Under the pieces are notes generated by a model that was not told the origin of the DNA, ran no database searches, and saw nothing but the letters and a program-made list of their open reading frames with translations. DNA of 64,000 bases from Mastigias papua (Eukaryota; Cnidaria; Scyphozoa; Rhizostomeae; Mastigiidae). Within the stretch, counting starts at the first letter, position 1; each line of letters starts with the position of its first letter. The DNA is taken from the NCBI GenBank assembly GCA_964019165.1, contig OZ025277.1:12283534-12347533 (forward strand), read 5' to 3'. This document shows positions 50,769-62,133 of the stretch, piece after piece. Made by a program: the position numbers and the translations under genes.

Positions 50769-51762
50769 ATGATATTACCATCTACCAACAGTCACATCGT
50801 AGCAAGAAATGTAACCGACACACGAGCCAACTCTAGTAATCCACCGGTGTACAACCACTACATGAACAGGGCGGCACAATTCAAACAGAATACTGTGGAT
50901 AACCCTGATGTTGATAACAGAATTCGACTGTCGTTAACAGATCCGGAATTACAATGACTAGACTCGAAACTGGGAGCACTGAAATGAAACAAGGCCCTTC
51001 TGCGTACGTCTATGGGTATGAAAACGTACAAGAAACTTCTGACGGATAGATCTACACAGATGAGCGTGCTGGAAGAGAGTGAACACAACAAATTTAGACA
51101 GTTTGTAAACAATCCTCAAAATACCATCACACCATCGCCACAATCACAGGGAGATGTTCCCTATTCTACACGTGTACTATGACAGGCCCTGGCTGCCAAC
51201 CCCGATCTAATCAATACGGATATCTCTGGTCGTATGTACGTTGATAAAAAGTTGGTATCGGATGATCCATGTTAGGCTGGAAAAATTATACATTTTATAA
51301 CACACGATTACAGTGACTTACCGCGAGCTCCTGAAGGGACAAAGGAGGTATTACAGGGTCTGAAACGTCGAGGATTCAACATGCGAGATATCGGTAATAC
51401 ATATCTTAGAGAGTCGGTTCTCGCTCATACACCCCTGCATGATCGCAAACGGACTAGACCAGCTCCTGAGACATCTACACCTAAAGTACCGTCAAGAGCA
51501 TTGTCACACAGTGCACTAGCTTGTTACAGTCCTTACTTCGCCTCGTCACAATCCCCAGCTCACTCTACTCCACAAGTGTCGCCACAGATAAAACGTAATG
51601 ACACACAGGAACCGATCGAGCATTGAGAAAGACGTCGACAACGTCCACAACGAGAACGAATCGAGGAGGAGTCTAGTGCACTCGAGCAAGAATTATCAAC
51701 TACTCCAGTAAGCAGATAAGCCCTGAGATCGCGACGTAAATACAAGAAGAAACATAAATAGA
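50769..51762 (+). pseudogene. Unknown viral protein (~330 codons), six in-frame stops
   Basis: Frame from ATG 50769 (MILPSTNSHIVARNVTDTRA) through TGA 50955, TGA 50991, TGA 51180, TAG 51273, TGA 51624 and TAA 51717 to TAG 51760. Coherent segments include FRQFVNNPQNTITPSPQSQG and GLKRRGFNMRDIGNTYLRES, and the tail is Arg/Lys-rich (RRKYKKKHK). An upstream ATG at 50664 followed by GTACTTG ... CTCTCAG (50713-50768) may be a first exon with a 55-nt intron. Possibly a scaffold or core protein; unproven. Confidence 0.5.
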
Positions 51763-51793
51763 GTGGTGGTACACGGTCTCACTCCAAACAACA

Positions 51794-52737
51794 ATGAGTA
51801 CAGGACAGGACGTGCCGTTATCATCATTATTTCCACCACCAAATATCGACACAGCACAATTGCCGTACGATGAGGATGATGACAATGACGAGGACGCTGA
51901 CAATATTCGAGATACTACTGTTGTACCTCATGAGAACGTAGATGGTCGTCATTGATCTGCAAAAAAAGACGACCTACCAATAGTGAGGCTAGAGGCGCGG
52001 TATCTGATAATGTGTCATCATCATCTAGTGCATCATCCTCATCGTCATCGAGCGAGGAGACCGATATCCCAGTGAAACGAAGACGAGCACAACGAAAAAA
52101 GCCACGACAGACACAGGGAAAACAAGCAGTAAGACAAAAAAAAGCTAAACGTAATATCGACAAGTCAGATCGACGTGTCGATCGATTAATATCGGAGGCA
52201 CTAAAGTCACATAAGCGTGAACAAAATCGAGATATTATCAATAGTCTTAGATCACAGCTCATGAAAATGCTTTGTTCAGCAGTATCGGGTGCTCCTGTAC
52301 CACCTACCGGTACTGGTCGTACTACAGACGATGATGTTACTAACAATCATGCTGATGATATTGATAGTAAATTGTCTGCCGAGTATTTGTCATGTATCAA
52401 GCGGGCACACAAAAAAGATGCCGATGAAGCAAAATTCAATTCGTCTCAACACAAATCGCTTATCAAAAGTCTATTGAACAATGTTACAGATATTTGAGAC
52501 TTGTCACTTGTACGTATCCCACAATTGGATAGTGAATACGGGATGGATCAGTTACCGGTCGCAGGTGGAGACACAACTCTTGATAAAGATACACTACAAT
52601 CGTCACCAAACAAGACTATACCGGAGGCTATGTATTCCGCTCTCACAGACTCATATTCTGCATGTACACTCTTAAAAGCTTTTCTGAATAAACTCATACC
52701 GTATATAACTATACCCTATATAGCTGGTAGTAAGTAA
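51794..52737 (+). pseudogene. Ser/Lys-rich viral protein, two TGA and one frameshift
   Basis: ATG 51794 begins MSTGQDVPLSSLFPPPNIDT with an acidic stretch, TGA at 51955, then a shift by one base in the A7 run at 51961-51967 into the frame that continues to TAA 52735, crossed by TGA at 52495. The second half has a Ser run, a basic block (VKRRRAQRKKPRQTQGKQAV), a helical region (LISEALKSHKREQNRDIINS) and a hydrophobic C-terminus (LLKAFLNKLIPYITIPYIAG). No family recognized. Confidence 0.5.
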
Positions 52738-52754
52738 ATTACCTATTCCTCCTA

Positions 52755-52764
52755 TAAATAGTAC
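52755..52764 (+). promoter_or_regulatory. TATA box before the integrase gene
   Basis: CTATAAATAG about 70 nt upstream of ATG 52831. Confidence 0.6.
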
Positions 52765-52830
52765 GCTTTTTGTTGTGTTATTATATCGAAGTTGGTAGCG
52801 ATTGTTATTTGTGTTGTCTACTCTGCACTC

Positions 52831-54036
52831 ATGGCTGTATCCAATCAACAACTATCACAATTGTATACAGATCTGACATTTCCCGGAGCATATAAGGGAT
52901 TGGAAACGTTTAGACATCATCTCCGGTCCGTAAAAAATATTCATGTGACAAGTGAACGATTGAAAGAGTGGAGACAATCATATGATGCCTATCACACATT
53001 TAAACCTACACGAATTAACAAGTATCCACGTCGGCGATATAAACTATTGAATCCAGACAATATATGGGAGGGAGATCTATTGGACATGTCGGCGTGTGCT
53101 CGATGGAACTCTGGTATTCATTTTATTCTTATGCTTGTTGATCAATTCTCGAAATGGCTATTCACCTCGCCATGTAAGACAAAATCTGCACAATATGTAG
53201 TAACTGCTCTACGAGATATATTCGAATATCAGACATTAGCTCGACCAAAAATTCTCTACACCGACAGGGGACGAGAGTTTACAAATAGTCCTGTAAACAG
53301 ATATCTAACCGAGAAGCTACACATTCAACACGTTTTAACGACAGGTAACAACCTGTCTGGTCTAAAATGTGCGATAGTCGAGAGAACAAATAGAATGTTG
53401 AAACGAGTTCTCGTTCAGCATAGTGAGGGGAATTCCCGTCATCGATATATAGACGATTTACAGCACTATGTACGTGCATACAATTCAACTCGACATTCTA
53501 GTCTCGGCATGGCACCGTCAGATGTTAACCCTACCACTGTCGATACGGCATGTCAAGTATTGGATAAAATGGCCGGTCATAGACAGACAATGCTGTGAGC
53601 ATGGGATCGCAGCGCACAGCCCAAACTGAAAGTGGGTTGGTGGGTATGATTACGACATGCAACCACGGGTGCATTTCGACGAGGATATCACGAGATATTC
53701 GGTTGACAATTGTTTCAAATTGTTGATGTGACCAAAACTGATGGTGATATCTTCGTATATCATCTAACCGATCTGGCAGGACGTCGACTGAGTACACCCT
53801 ACTATTATCCCGATGTATCACATGTAGATTTTCCAGACAAACTCACGCTGACAGAGGAGAGGGCTCAACAGTTCACAGATCCAGACAATTCAGTACGCTA
53901 TCTAAAGGTGAAAATCGCCAAATATCCACTGTATGTTTGGATACCACAACAAGTACTAACTGCTCGATCAGCACAAGAGAAACGATCACATACCATATCA
54001 TCACAAGTATTTATGCATTGGTTGAATTCCCAATAA
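52831..54036 (+). pseudogene. int: rve-type integrase (Polinton), three in-frame TGA
   Basis: Retroviral-type DDE integrase that would insert the element. The catalytic core is intact: first Asp in WEGDLLDMS (near 53075), second in YTDRGREF (near 53262), Glu in CAIVERTNRML (near 53385), with 38 residues between the last two. ATG 52831 gives MAVSNQQLSQLYTDLTFPGA. After TGA at 53596, 53647 and 53704 the frame goes on with a C-terminal chromodomain-like region (IVDVTKTDGDIFVYHLTDLA) typical of Polinton integrases, to TAA 54034. It is followed three bases later by the next ATG. Confidence 0.9.
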
Positions 54037-54981
54037 TAATGGACACATCCAAAGCATTGGGAGGAGAGGGAGATACTACATACCTTGTGAGTATGTCCAA
54101 TTCAAACCCGCGAAATTCAAATGTAAAATTTACGAATGAAATATATGGTGGCATTGAGTTCGACAGACGATACCAGTGGAATGTGGCACTACTCAAAGCA
54201 TCGCTCCCCCTACATGACATACAAGATGATACTATAGCCACAGACATCTGGTACAAAAGATGGCATTTAGGAGAGGAGTCACCCGTTGATGACGGACTGT
54301 ATGAACGATTGTATGCATCTGGGTATTTTATGAAACCAGACTATAAAAAAATATTGAACACGCTGCCACGTCTACAACCAGTACCCTCTCACGCACAAGA
54401 GATGGTGGACTATAGTGCACTAACATATCCAACAGATCTATCATATTTTCTAGATTTTGTCTCGTGGCAGCAATACCCATACGACGTTGCAGTACCACCG
54501 AAAAAATCACAAGGATTTCTCGGTATCAAGGCAGCACCAGGTGCCCTAACAGCCGATACATTCGATATCGATATTCGACGAACTACTACAGTCACAACAG
54601 ATAATTCCAGATCGACAGCCACCTACTGTTGCGATAAATCAGAAGGAGGATATGTACAATATATTCGTCTGAGCAGAACATTGGCAATTTTATTGGGAGT
54701 CGATGACTGGGAGGAGCAACAATTCTATCCGAAATGTAGCTATACAGTACCGGGTTATGATGCACCATCACACAATATCACAGTCGGTGTAAATGATCAA
54801 TTGGAGTTCGTTATTGATCCTACGGCACCTCTGACTGTGATATTTCCTGCAGGACACTATACACTTGAGTTATTTAATAATACATTGCAAACACTATTAC
54901 CAACAGTAGGATTACAAGTAGGAGACTGTACCTTTACACAGGACACATCAGATCTGCAGCGAGTATTAATGACGTGGTATA

Positions 54982-55259
54982 CAATAGTGGACAAAAGTCC
55001 TTAGGACACTTAGAAGAAACAGATAAAAAACCATTTTCCTCTACATATTATCATAGTTGCTACAAACATGCACCCCCCTTCCCCCTAGAACAATGTTGAT
55101 TCGTTTGTGGTACATTTGAAGTTGGCGTGCACGCGAAATCTTCCCATTATCGCAGGTACTTCTCCAGAAAACCAACATTGTTTCAGGGGGAGAGGGGAAT
55201 GAAAGTTTGTTGCAGACTGCAAAAAGTGCAAAGTGTCCCAGGACTTTTGTCGGGTATTG
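54982..55259 (+). mobile_element. 278-bp MITE (left member of the composite)
   Basis: Nearly identical to the copy at 26505. Starts CAATAGTGGACAAAAGTCCT, ends with the inverted counterpart TTTTGTCGGGTATTG. Confidence 0.9.
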
Positions 55260-57690
55260 TCTAATATTGAAATTTTTCAAAACACGTTATACCTGCAATG
55301 TGTTGGTTGGTCAAGGGGTAATCGATGGTGCTAAAAACGATGGTGATATTTAAAATTCTGTAAGTCATCTCTGTGACGTCATGTCACTTGGGTGTCTATC
55401 ATTCTGTCCCTCCGGCAGTGCTCCTACCCAAATCGGTATTAGGACATAATTTTTATCTTCCAAAAACAATGTAATCGATGAAACGAGCCTCGCAAAACTT
55501 ATCTTGAAAATATAGGAACAGTTCGAGAAACATAGCTTGCAAAAACGCTCTAAATACCGGCTTTACTTGAACTTTGCCAGAACTTGCAAACGAGGCCAAG
55601 ACAGACGTTAGCACATGTACTAACGGTAGTATTGCTATGGTTACGCAGATGCAGTCCATAACTTATTAATTTCACCATTCGTTCTTATTCAAATTCCTAA
55701 AATATATTCTGCTTATGTATTTTGGCACCTTTTTCTATACAAGAGGCGTTATATGTGCACTGCTTTTATGGCTGGTGTGTTAACTGGCTATGCATTACAG
55801 TTCAAAATGTACCCAAGAAACACCCCCATTGAAAACATTCGCTATTGATTACATATGCCTGTCTGCATGGCGAAATTTCAGGAATACTTCCGTTATCAGC
55901 AAAACAGACAAAACAGACGGCAGGGATATTCAAAGTCTCCTTCGTGTTACACAATTACTAGTTAGCTAAAAAGAATAACGATCAAAAGTACATTCACACT
56001 AGTAATCTAAATGGCTTCACTAGATAACAACAACAATTTATTGATGCACTAGAGATAGAGACAATAATGAATGATGCCAACCGCCAATATGTTCGTCAGA
56101 TTCACATGTCTGGTGAAGAGACAGTCACTCTATGTGGCTGTTGTTTTGCTCATTGGCAGTTTATTGTTACATTTTGTCACTTCAGGTCAATGCTGTAATT
56201 GCCCCTCCCTCTGTCCTTTTTGTACCTACGCTTTTGTATGCAGCTTGACAACAACGGAATGCGATGAGTATCCCGCAGTGTGTTGTTGCTATGCATTCCA
56301 CAGTTTACACGGTTTACACCACAGTTTACACTTGCAAAAAGCTCTGTATTTCTGCATACGCTTAGTATTTAATTTGTGTAAAATACGTAAAAGATGTACA
56401 CAACATGTGTACACCCATCAACAATATTCAAGTTTATAGAAAACGTAGTAGTGGTATGAAAATTGGCCTTTTTCCATGGTTTACACTTTCCAAGGTATTA
56501 AGAGTTAGGTCATGTGATTCTTTATGCAAAAAAGTGTAAACCGAGGAGTTTTTCCTCATTATTTCCTTACCAGTATACTAAAAAATTCATGAAAAATCAT
56601 TAAAGCATGTACATAGATAGTGTACACCTGGCATGGTGGTCACTTTTTTGCTTTCGTCAAGGAAAGCACCCTTTTTCGCCTGATTTTCAAGTGTAAACTG
56701 TGAGTGTAAACCGTGTAAACAGTCGCTAGTGCATATTGTTGTTGTTGTTCAGTCTGATTTGCATTGAAGGACGCTGAGCCGTGTAATGTATTGCATGTAT
56801 TATATTCCACAGAATGTAGTTTGTCCACTTTATTTTGTCAAATAATCATTTCCCGCATCTTTCCATAATTCAAACTGACTGTTAAGGTGGTCAAGGGGGC
56901 TAGAAGTGATAACAGGTTGTACAGCATACCATATATTATCACCATCGAATTTACTTGTGTGCTCATTATCTGGGTCCCCGAAGATGGGGAGGCCTTGCCC
57001 CTCCCCTCATAGCCTTTCTGGCCTCTTCAGAGGGCCTGAATCTGTTCTGTCATGACTTAAAATTTCTGAGAAAACGACCCTTCTCCCTTCTAGTTAGTGC
57101 TGGAGGCTCACAACTCTTTTTCTGGATGGTTTTGACTCCATACACTGTTTGCCTATGCGTTTACTCTAGATTTAGAGATCTTACACCGAGTTGTGATTTC
57201 ACTATGCGGCAAGTTAAACTCCTTTCGCCACAAATTAACAACTTCATTCTTCTCATCAGTAATTTTCACTTCTCTCGTCATCTCATTTCAATCTCTGTGT
57301 ACCCTTATGGTACACTTTTGTGGCCATCTGCGGCCGCCTATGACAGTTGTTCAATTCCTACAGTCAAGCTCACGATTACGAGGCTACGTCTTTAATACGA
57401 TGTTAAGCGCAAACTACTGCTCATAATTCTTCTGCGTTTTTGCTATATAGAAGCTAGAGCCTCATATTTTTGTGAGCATGACGTACAGTTGCACTTGTGT
57501 GTACAAAAGTACTGTTTATATGCACCTTCAAGAGACAAACCCAATAAATTTACCCTGTGACGTCAGCATGACATCATAGGGTAAAGATACGTAAAAACTG
57601 TTGTCACTATCGTAATCAGCGCTCCCGAAAACCCTATGATCGCCCATGATTGCAGCCAAATAGCTTTTATCTTTCAAATTTGATACCAGA
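55260..57690. other. Interior of the composite insertion
   Basis: Non-viral, AT-richer DNA without a convincing gene. An ORF at 56071-56439 (plus, 122 codons) has a hydrophobic stretch (LYVAVVLLIGSLLLHFVTSG) and Cys-rich text, but no recognizable family and likely chance. A palindromic pair of GTTTACAC/GTGTAAAC clusters lies at about 56300-56335 and 56688-56725. The interior's first bases (TCTAATATTGAAATTT) and the complement of its last (TCTGGTATCAAATTT) are weakly alike. Confidence 0.5.
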
Positions 57691-57970
57691 CAATAGTGGA
57701 CAAAAGTCCTTGGGACACTTAGAAGAAACAGATAAAAAACCATTTTCCTCTACATATTGTCATAGTTGCTACAAACATGCACCCCCCCCTTCCCCCTAGA
57801 ACAATGTTGATTCGTTTGTGGTACATTTGAAGTTGGCGTGCACGCGAAATTTTCCCATTATCGCAGGTACTTCTCCAGAAAACCAACATTGTTTCAGGGG
57901 GAGAGGGGAATGAAAGTTTGTTGCAGACTGCAAAAAGTGCAAAGTGTCCCAGGACTTTTGTCGGGTATTG
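57691..57970 (+). mobile_element. 280-bp MITE (right member of the composite)
   Basis: Same family and orientation as the left member, with a slightly longer C run near 57781. The right flank is TA (57971-57972). Confidence 0.9.
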
Positions 57971-58951
57971 TAGGTCTAAATTCGCAGTGAACTTCAATGT
58001 TAAGAGTCCGTATGCATTGCTTGGATTTGATATGGGAAACTACTATACGTGGTGGGCTGGAGAACCAGTAAAGACGGCAGTATCTCAGCACATCTCCCCT
58101 ATATTGGTCAGCACATCAGATGCTCCAGAGCAGGTCACCGACTATCCTCCTCAGGTATGGTTATCACCCGATAAGACACTAGATCCGTATGTGTTTGAAT
58201 CTGTCAAAACTATGGGGAAAACTCTACAACTTTGGGGTCTAGTTGGAGCAAAACTATGTCTCTCAAACAGAACATATTGTGTCACGGTATTGCACAAATC
58301 GTACACCGCCGATACTCCATATGAGGGTGCCTATTCACAGACAGAGAGTGTTATATCTATGCCTCATGTATTCGTACAAGATGCAATGACCACCACAGAG
58401 GATAGAGATTACGCCGATCTCGTAATATGTATACGACACCCTACATCCGTAACTATGAATTCGTCAAGTTTATACGGTGATCCACTAAATTACAAGAGCA
58501 GATCATATCCCCTGCCACTCCACAAAGGCAGTATAAACTCGCTGTATGTTCCGAGGGGAATATCCTACTGTCTAAGTATGTATTTGCGACGTTTAGAGTA
58601 TCAGACACGCACCCTATTGATTGTATCAGACACGATAGTATACGAGAATGTTACTGCTGGTCTGTTGGACAATACCCTGGATCGTCTGATAGGAGATGCA
58701 ATAATACCCCGTCAGACACCGTGGACGAAAGAGTGGTTCGATATTCCCAAACCGATGTACAATAAATTGAGAACGGATACATACGAAAACACGTACACGT
58801 TTCAGATATCAATGCGATACATGTCGCCGAGTCTTATACACGCACTGGCAGGTGCTCTATCTGAACAGGCACATCATTACTACGTGGACAAGTTTGTCAT
58901 ATTGGTAAGTCACACGTCTCCCATCTCACTGACACTCGTCTTCACGCGATA

Positions 58952-59368
58952 ATGTTTTGTAAGAAGTTTTCAATCAGTACAGTCAGTCAAGCATCGTTCT
59001 GTGTTCGACACGGCAAACAGGCAGATGGTCGACCAACCAATTACGATGATAATGATATTCTTATTCCCCGTGTACACGGAGACGATGACAGGGACGATGG
59101 GTCACAGCGATTGTATATCTGTGCCTCGTTGTACAGAGTGGTTTTACGACTTACATCAGCAGACGTACCACTGTATAATCAGTTACCATCAGCAGACAGT
59201 GGAACACTATGTGTCACACTGAGCGACAAGGGGGCCGGAGACAATATATCGGACAACCCCAACAAATACGAATCAGTCTATTTCAAAAAGGTGAAAGGAG
59301 CCACTGGCGGTATGAACATTCATGACAATTCTAGTGGAGAAAGCATTCGTTCTAAGCAATTTTGCTAA
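58952..59368 (+). CDS. Unknown viral protein, 138 aa, intact
   Basis: The ATG at 58952 overlaps the preceding TAA as TAATG. It starts MFCKKFSISTVSQASFCVRH, then an acidic Asp-rich segment and a mixed C-terminus (YNQLPSADSGTLCVTLSDKG). Overlaps the next ORF by 47 nt. Likely part of the virion gene block. Confidence 0.55.
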   Translation: MFCKKFSISTVSQASFCVRHGKQADGRPTNYDDNDILIPRVHGDDDRDDGSQRLYICASLYRVVLRLTSADVPLYNQLPSADSGTLCVTLSDKGAGDNISDNPNKYESVYFKKVKGATGGMNIHDNSSGESIRSKQFC

Positions 59369-61267
59369 TGCAATATACAGTGCAACACCTATGTTACGAG
59401 ACCCGTACGAGATCGTGATCGAAGATACACCCAGACATCCCCTGTACTACCCGATACCGCTAAATCGTGCAGCACTTAGTCAATATGATGCCCAGACAAT
59501 GACTATCGATCTGTACCTAAAGTTGACACGAGAGGATCAGAACACAGGATTGGATCATATTTACATTCCGCTACACAGGGGAATATTAGTGGGAGATCAG
59601 ACAACTCGTTCAATCGTGTCTCGTAGTGACATCCAATTGCTTATTTGTAATGACACATATCTGGATTTTGTACAAACACATAATATGGACAGATCGGGTC
59701 GGCACCTACTCGGTACGGTGAACATTCGACATTCTGCAGCACTGACTACCAACTTTCCACACAAGGTCGATTTCGGAAATGTAGCATCGAGAACAGACCA
59801 AGAGGTGACTCGTAATGATCTTGAGCTACCGATTGGTAAATTGTGGGAGATAGCGGTTACCAATGTCACATGCATCTCGCCTGAAGACAACAAGACTGTG
59901 TTGATACCTACACCGTTGGTAGCAAAATCAATCTGTAGCTATGACCTGTATGCCGGAGAGATAATGATCGGTCCAGCAATGATGTTTCCCTATTATCTAC
60001 TGGACAGGACGAGTGCGACAGAACCCAGTATGTCTGATGTATTCAAACAATTGTGGGATCAATTGCCTAACTCATCGTTGGAGACGTATGTGAACGATAA
60101 TTTTGGTGTAATGTATTATATGTTTAGAGAGATAGAATCCAGATATCCAAAAACATCAACACTAAGTACTGTGTTAGACCGACAGTTTTACGCAACCGAC
60201 TATGATCTGATGAGCACATATTTGTCAACAGAGACGATCAAACGATCACCACTGCTTTGGTGGAACTATCTCGATACTCTGTACAGAGACAATACATCTG
60301 CCTACACTATGTATGGAGGAGATTATGCCCTATTCTCTATCGATGACCTAGTTAAACATAAACCGTTGACTACGGCATAATTACAAAATGCTCAGACGTG
60401 GGCTACACACACTATGATATACGGATGGAGATACAGAACGTATTTGGTGCGGACTGGTGCATGGGCTGATGTAGCAAATGCTGTCCCCACACTAGACTTA
60501 ATAAACACCGGGGGAGGCAGTACACTTCTGAACAGAAATATTAGAGTAAAGTTACAACCGAATTCTCAACAAGCTATATGGCCATGGGAAACATTATGAG
60601 AACAATATTTGGATTTAAGCAGATAAAAATCACTCCTCAGATAGTTGATAGAGTGACAGGTAATATCACACGAAAATCTCTGTCTATTGTATACAGTAAC
60701 ATAACCGACTCATAAATATGCCCGTGTCAACTAGTTGCAGCATCATCAACAGCTCCGCCAATGGCACCGCACCCATGGGTGCACAGAACTGGTCAACCGG
60801 TACCAACAACAGGATGGAGTAAAACATGTCCGTGGTATCTACCTAAACTATCCAGTTACTCTTTAACAAGCAGTCCAGATTATTACTATTTCTGGCAACG
60901 ATCTGCAAAGCCAACATTCTCGACAAGCGTACTGAACCCGTACAAGTGCGACGATATATTTCTGTACTGTAATTTGTTACCAAATACACGCCATATAGGC
61001 AACCATCTATCACCCATGCTCGCACAGATACCGTGTTCTAGTTATAAGATGGGTCTAACCCGTGATCAATTAGGTCTCTCTCTTTCGGGTGGTACCATAC
61101 TGACGAAATCGTACACGATCGAGAATCCTGTATTTACAACTCTAAAATCGGGATCAAATCTGGATGATATGCGACTAAATATCAGCAACTCATACGGTGA
61201 TACTGTGTACACCGGAATACTCGAACTGCATATAACAGTACGTGAGAAAGACACACAAAATGTATGA
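59322..61267 (+). pseudogene. Large virion-like protein, possible relative of 54039-58952
   Basis: ATG 59322; 352 open codons to TAA 60378, which the same frame crosses to TGA 60597. Coding text then continues one frame over from ATG 60596 to TAA 60713 and again 60761-61267 (YYYFWQRSAKPTFSTSVLNP, LRLNISNSYGDTVYTG-like end). Contains GKLWEIAVTNVTCISPEDN, similar in place and style to the W-x-V-A-L strand of the upstream large virion gene, so the two may be distant paralogues. Alternatively the last part is a separate small structural gene. Role in the capsid inferred from position and beta-rich composition. Confidence 0.55.
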
Positions 61268-61661
61268 TAGAGTGTACACTGAAATAGCTGCACGCTCTCA
61301 TAGGTATGTGGACACAATGTTTAACAATAATCAGTTACAGTCATTGCGAGAGGCTACGGGAGACAATAGCGGATGATCGCCCGGCATTGTCAGTTATATT
61401 CCATCATTACTGTATGGTGATCAGAGCAAGGTAAGACGAGATCGTTGTCTCGGTCTCAGAGGTGTTACTGGCTTGGGTCGTCGACGACGCCGATGACACA
61501 AACGCCATTGGCCTGCTCGAGAACTCGGAGAGGGTATCGGAAGCATACTGACAAAGGGACCTAAGACGGTGGCTAAGAAAAGCGAACGAGTCATATCGAA
61601 AACGGCACAAAAACATAGCAAATGTCTCGCGGGACAACTAGCTACTCAAAGGAAAAAATAG
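61260..61661 (+). pseudogene. Arg-rich core-like protein, two in-frame TGA
   Basis: ATG 61260 (MYDRVYTEIAARSHRYVDTM) to TAG 61659, with TGA at 61374 and 61494. The second lies directly after GLGRRRRR and before HKRHWPARELGEG, where Arg codons of the CGA/CGY type dominate. The C-terminus is Lys-rich (GPKTVAKKSERVISKTAQKH). Composition fits a DNA-condensing core protein. Confidence 0.6.
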
Positions 61662-62005
61662 CACAAAAACTTCATCAACGAGGTACACGACAGTTGACAC
61701 AACTGAAACAAAAGGCGCAGACGGCCATACGTCGCAACCTCAAATGTATAGCGGAGACAAAACTTACACACCTGGGCCAGTCGGTAAGCAAACAAGCACG
61801 TCGGTCTCCGACTGTTGGAAGTTTACTCGCACCACAATCTACAAAAGCACTAACTCCCAGAAAAATAAAAAAGACATCTCGGTCACATCGATCAGTGTCA
61901 ACACGACGAGGTAGGCGACACCGACAAGGATGACATCGACGACGACCTAGCGGTTACATAAACTCAGCTCCAGGATTTATCAATCCTGCACCCGGTATTG
62001 TATAA
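61622..62005 (+). pseudogene. Basic core-like protein, one in-frame TGA
   Basis: ATG 61622 overlaps the previous gene. MSRGTTSYSKEKIAQKLHQR start, Lys/Arg/Gln-rich throughout, TGA at 61931 after RRHRQG, then HRRRPSGYINSAPGFINPAP to TAA 62003, which overlaps the next ATG (TAATG). Likely a virion DNA-binding protein. Confidence 0.55.
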
Positions 62006-62133
62006 TGTCTGACACGGTGATGAAACATCTGTCTCTGAAGAAGACTCTGAAGAAAAAACGCAAATGATCAGCAGCGACCACAGCAGAACAGCACCCTACA
62101 AAAATTCATGGATGTGGATGAACAAAGTCTAAG
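62005..62133 (+). pseudogene. Short Lys-rich leader ORF before the capsid gene
   Basis: ATG 62005 reads MSDTVMKHLSLKKTLKKKRK then TGA (62065), more text, TGA (62113), in the same frame as the capsid ORF that starts at 62134. It is either a small basic gene or an N-terminal extension of the capsid protein; the sequence does not decide. Confidence 0.4.

Larger units (their letters stand above)
54982..57970 (+). mobile_element. Composite insertion: two direct MITE copies around 2.4 kb of other DNA
   Basis: MITE copies at 54982-55259 and 57691-57970 lie in the same orientation. The outer flanks are TA/TA (54980-54981, 57971-57972), the expected duplication, while the inner flanks are TC and GA, not TA. 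So the two MITEs did not insert independently; the unit moved as a whole or arose by recombination. It interrupts a viral gene and so is younger than the endogenization. Confidence 0.8.
54039..58952 (+). pseudogene. Large virion-like protein split by a 3-kb composite insertion
   Basis: The 5' part 54039-54981 starts MDTSKALGGEGDTTYLVSMS and has YQWNVALLKASLPLHD and SRTLAILLGVDDWEE, features seen in a Polinton virion protein family (a W-x-V-A-L strand near the start and an LGF/LGV motif later). The 3' part resumes at 57973 and runs to TAA 58950. The interruption is a MITE-bounded insert with TA duplication (54982-57972); on its removal the codon phase is kept exactly. Together about 640 codons, with no other stop. 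Probably a minor capsid, penton-like or tail-like component; exact role unknown. Confidence 0.7.

Noticed and set aside
51952..52497. Separate gene starting at TTG
   Set aside because: Better read as the continuation of the ATG 51794 gene after a one-base shift in an A7 run.
56071..56439. 122-codon ORF with a hydrophobic stretch
   Set aside because: Lies in the passenger DNA, includes palindromic repeat text, and has no recognizable family; probably chance.
54982..57970. LTR retrotransposon (direct terminal repeats of 278 bp around an interior)
   Set aside because: The repeats do not begin TG and end CA, they carry inverted ends of their own, the duplication is only TA, and the interior has no gag-pol.
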